Source of the DNA: Ohtaekwangia sp036568665 | Lineage (GTDB): Bacteria; Bacteroidota; Bacteroidia; Cytophagales; Cyclobacteriaceae | Length of the DNA stretch: 9,367 nt | Direction: 5' to 3' | Assembly (NCBI RefSeq): GCF_036568665.1 | Contig: NZ_DATCSD010000340.1 | Coordinates: 1 to 9,367 of the forward strand | Shown: positions 7,384-9,367 of the stretch, in pieces | Position numbering within the stretch: position 1 is the first letter of the stretch | How the letters are laid out: every line of letters starts with the position of its first letter | Made by a program: the position numbers and the translations under genes | The notes under the pieces: model-generated | Databases searched by the model: none | Told to the model about the DNA's origin: nothing | What the model saw: the letters and a program-made list of their open reading frames with translations, nothing else

Positions 7384-7423
7384 GGAACTTCAACATGGAA
7401 CATGAAACCCTGAACACTGAACG
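7384..7423. repeat. Second degenerate 7-bp repeat, consensus YTGAACA
   Basis: Directly after the first array the spacer continues with another 7-bp period: TGGAACA (7396), TGAAACC (7403), CTGAACA (7410), CTGAACG (7417), preceded by the more divergent GGAACTTCAACA. The two arrays together fill the 80 bases between the hairpin and the leader of the next gene. They could be a slippage-generated spacer or part of a dispersed element; no coding potential is evident. Confidence 0.55.
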
Positions 7424-7434
7424 ATAAAATTATC

Positions 7435-7911
7435 ATGAATACAAAACGAATTATATATACCCTGCTGCTGGCGTGTATCATGCTCACAGCCTTTACCATT
7501 GTGAGTAACGAGCGCGGCTCGCACGATATAGACCCTGCTGTAAAAGCAGAAGTGCTGCAGGTGCTGGATGAGTATATGGCAACGTTTAACGCCAACGATC
7601 TTGCCGCGTGGGAGAAGACCTATCACTTTCCGCATTACCGGCTGGCAAGCGGCAACATGTCGGTGCTGGATAAAGCAGGTTTGCGCGATCCGGCCAAAGT
7701 ATTTACACCGCTCAAGCAGGCCGGGTGGCATCACAGTGTGTGGGATCACCGGAACATTGTGCAGGCTTCTGATACCAAGGTGCATGTAGATACACAGTTC
7801 TCGCGCTATAAAGAAGATGGCACAAAGATCGGCACCTATGAATCGCTATATATAGTAACAAAAGAAAACGGACGCTGGGGAGTAAAGCTGCGCTCCAGCT
7901 ATGCCGAGTAA
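7435..7911 (+). CDS. Exported small NTF2/SnoaL-like protein of unknown function
   Basis: A 158-residue protein with an N-terminal export signal or anchor (MNTKR followed by a hydrophobic run to about residue 22). L-L-A-C at residues 11-14 resembles a lipobox, but the hydrophobic core before it is only about eight residues and continues after the Cys, so a lipoprotein is uncertain. The remainder fits one NTF2-like cone-shaped domain: an N-terminal helix pair (VKAEVLQVLDEYMATFNAND, then LAAWEKTYHFPHYRLASGN) and beta strands ending in LYIVTKENGRWGVKLRSSYA. The HFPHYRLASG and WHHSVWDH motifs match a conserved, uncharacterised NTF2-like group I recall from bacterial genomes. Such folds serve as small-ligand enzymes or binding proteins; no reaction can be assigned. 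The only ATG giving the full signal is 7435. The next gene begins 19 bases after its stop and is probably co-transcribed. Confidence 0.85.
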   Translation: MNTKRIIYTLLLACIMLTAFTIVSNERGSHDIDPAVKAEVLQVLDEYMATFNANDLAAWEKTYHFPHYRLASGNMSVLDKAGLRDPAKVFTPLKQAGWHHSVWDHRNIVQASDTKVHVDTQFSRYKEDGTKIGTYESLYIVTKENGRWGVKLRSSYAE

Positions 7912-7930
7912 ACGCATGTATATAAACGCC

Positions 7931-9232
7931 ATGAAAATATACTCTTTATTTCCAATCACTCGCATATACCAGGTTGCCGCTATAATATTGCTGGCTTTCC
8001 GTGCGGCCTATGCGCAATCTTCCCATGATCCCTTCACGGGAGATCAGCTATATGCCGATGTAAAAAAGTATGTTTCCTTCGGCATACACCGCACTGCTTC
8101 AGAGGGTGATCTGAAAACCTCCGCGTGGATCAAAAAGAAACTCGATGCGCTGGGCTTCAAAACTTCCTATACTACATTTCCGGTAAAGCAATTCTTTCTG
8201 AAAGATGCGCATGTCAGTATAAATGATACATCTATACCCGCGTTTCCCTTGTGGCCGGTACAGCAGGCATCAGCCAACATAAACGGAGTTATAGTCGATC
8301 CGCTCTATGGCGACTTTGAATTATATACCAGCAAAATTGTGCTGGTGCGCATTCCTCCGGGAGGGCAAACCAACCAGCAGATCATCAGTTTACTCGAGCC
8401 TATTATAGCAGCCGGTGCATCGGGTATAGTAGCCATTGCCAAAAATGATATAGGCGAAATAGTCGCCTACAATACTTCCGAAAATCTGCCACCGTGGAAA
8501 GTTCCCGTAGTAGTAGTGGCTCCTAAAGATTCGCTCGCCTTTATACAGGCAGCGTGTGCACGCAGGCAAGTATCGCTGCAGGTAAACGGTACGCTTCGCG
8601 AAACGGAAGCCCGGAGTGTAACGGGCACGATCGGCACAGGCAATAAATATATAGTTATCTCTACTCCCATCAGCGGCTGGTTTACCTGTGGCGGAGAACG
8701 CGGACCAGGTATAGCCATCTTCAATGCACTGGCAGCGTGGGCTGCGCAACAGAAGAGTCAGTATACATTTCTTTTTACAGCCAACTCCGGGCATGAGTTG
8801 AACAATCTCGGGGCGCATGTATTTATAGAGAAGGCACCTAAGCCGGAAGATGTATATCTGTGGCTTCACCTAGGGGCCGGTATCGCTACCGTTGACTGGA
8901 AAAAAGAAGACGGCACGTTGAAGAAGTTATCAACCGTAGATCCTAAACGAAACATCATGTATAGCGAAAACCTGGAGCATACGATCGACCTGGCTTTTCG
9001 CGATCAACCCGGAAAACGCTGGAAGATCAGGAACGAAGCATTGGGCGAATTAGCTGTAGTAGCAGCCCATGGCTATAAACGATTTTTCGGTATAGCCTAC
9101 GGGCACCCGCTGCATCACATGCCAACGGATGATGCTACTACCACCAACCCGAAAATACTGCAAGACGCTGCCATTGCTATACGAAAAGCATTGGAGATTG
9201 AATTGGCAGAGACGATTGTAAAAACCGATTGA
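7931..9232 (+). CDS. Exported M28-peptidase-like protein with PA-type insert and non-canonical metal-site motifs
   Basis: Taken from ATG 7931 this is 433 aa with a normal signal peptide (MKIYSLFPITR, hydrophobic core, cleavage after AYA). ATGs at 7901 and 7916 in the same frame would extend the n-region, and 7901 overlaps the previous gene by 11 bases. The N-terminal part (YADVKKYVSFGIHRTASEGDLKTSAWIKKKLDALGFK; residues about 40-77) is the usual start of M28 aminopeptidase-like proteins. A PA-like segment follows at about 118-204 (SKIVLVR, AAGASGIVAIA, VPVVVV). The catalytic core then deviates. Where M28 enzymes have a zinc-binding H-x-D it reads ISTPISGWFTCGGERGPG (243-260). The usual G-E-E is S-G-H-E (286-289), the later Asp ligand region reads WLHLGAG (311-317), and the C-terminal histidine motif is HPLHHMPTDD (392-401). 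It may therefore bind metal differently, act on another substrate or be inactive as a peptidase. It lies between an NTF2-like gene and a probable sulfatase gene. Confidence 0.82.
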   Translation: MKIYSLFPITRIYQVAAIILLAFRAAYAQSSHDPFTGDQLYADVKKYVSFGIHRTASEGDLKTSAWIKKKLDALGFKTSYTTFPVKQFFLKDAHVSINDTSIPAFPLWPVQQASANINGVIVDPLYGDFELYTSKIVLVRIPPGGQTNQQIISLLEPIIAAGASGIVAIAKNDIGEIVAYNTSENLPPWKVPVVVVAPKDSLAFIQAACARRQVSLQVNGTLRETEARSVTGTIGTGNKYIVISTPISGWFTCGGERGPGIAIFNALAAWAAQQKSQYTFLFTANSGHELNNLGAHVFIEKAPKPEDVYLWLHLGAGIATVDWKKEDGTLKKLSTVDPKRNIMYSENLEHTIDLAFRDQPGKRWKIRNEALGELAVVAAHGYKRFFGIAYGHPLHHMPTDDATTTNPKILQDAAIAIRKALEIELAETIVKTD

Positions 9233-9256
9233 TCAAACTATATATATCCACCATAC

Positions 9257-9367
9257 ATGAAGAGAATATATTATATCATTACTGCCATTGCCTTTACAAC
9301 GGTAGGGGTAAGCGCCTTTTCGCAGACGGTTGATAAGACCGCGATCAAACGCAAGCCTAATGTTATT
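9257..9367 (+). CDS. N-terminus of a probable third exported sulfatase (cut by window end)
   Basis: The frame from ATG 9257 stays open to the last base (37 codons). It starts with a typical signal peptide: KR, a hydrophobic segment IYYIITAIAFTTVGVSA, then a likely cleavage after SAFSQ. The sequence then runs into KRKPNVI. In type I sulfatases a K-P-N-[IV]-[IVL] segment soon after the signal peptide leads directly into the first strand and the D-D metal ligands, and the two upstream paralogues have APNVVWILLDD and APNILLILLDD at that point. The sulfatase call is thus an inference from five to seven residues plus context; other alkaline-phosphatase-superfamily hydrolases would look alike here. 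The start lies 24 bases after the preceding stop, so it is probably in the same operon. Confidence 0.65.
   Translation, partial: MKRIYYIITAIAFTTVGVSAFSQTVDKTAIKRKPNVI

Noticed and set aside
7344..7423. Repeat region considered as a CRISPR array
   Set aside because: The units are 7 bp and contiguous, with no unique spacers and no 24-37 bp direct repeats.
7435..7476. L-L-A-C in the NTF2-like protein considered as a definite lipobox
   Set aside because: The hydrophobic stretch before the Cys is only about eight residues and continues beyond it, so a plain signal peptide or anchor is at least as likely.
7390..7785. Minus-strand open frames covering the 7-bp repeat spacer and the NTF2-like gene
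   Set aside because: They run through a repeat array and against a convincing + strand gene. Their compositions reflect antisense reading of the repeats.
8390..8869. Minus-strand open frame of 159 codons inside the M28-like gene
   Set aside because: It lies opposite a gene with clear family motifs and a signal peptide. Its own translation is rich in Cys, Tyr and Arg with no recognisable domain, as expected of a shadow frame.

Overview
The window looks like a Bacteroidota chromosome segment, probably an environmental Cytophagales/Chitinophagaceae-type organism (family-level placement is a guess). The reasons are the end of a SusC-like TonB-dependent receptor gene followed by a SusD/RagB lipoprotein, start codons without Shine-Dalgarno sequences but with A/T-rich leaders, and several exported sulfatases. 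Every gene I accept is on the + strand and the spacing is tight. Codon use is similar throughout, with a striking preference for the Ile codon ATA and the word TATA, so nothing looks recently acquired.

Layout. (1) Positions 1-4086: the last codons of a probable susC, then susD (47-1657), then a large arylsulfatase with a C-terminal beta-sandwich-like domain (1692-4043), closed by a perfect 12-bp hairpin with a T run (4057-4086). (2) Positions 4101-7343: two tiny single-helix membrane proteins that align with each other (4101-4235 and 4262-4423), an integral-membrane di-iron fatty acid hydroxylase/sterol desaturase family protein (4452-5387), and a second arylsulfatase paralogous to the first but without the C-terminal domain (5430-7304), closed by another long hairpin (7307-7343). 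(3) Positions 7344-7423: a non-coding stretch of degenerate 7-bp repeats. (4) Positions 7435-9367: a small exported NTF2/SnoaL-like protein, an exported M28-peptidase-like protein whose metal-site motifs are not the usual ones, and the first 37 codons of what is probably a third sulfatase, cut by the window end.

How it may work together (inference): SusC/D would import a sulfated organic compound across the outer membrane, and the exported formylglycine sulfatases would remove sulfate. No glycoside hydrolase, lyase or carbohydrate-binding enzyme is visible. Together with the AtsA-like sulfatase class and the lipid hydroxylase family protein, this makes a sulfated aryl, alkyl, sterol or lipid substrate as plausible as a polysaccharide. 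No formylglycine-generating enzyme, anti-sigma/sigma pair or regulator is in the window. I found no tRNA, rRNA, CRISPR array, insertion sequence or convincing promoter consensus. The most unusual elements are the pair of tiny membrane proteins next to the hydroxylase, the M28-like protein with altered motifs, and the 7-bp periodic spacer.
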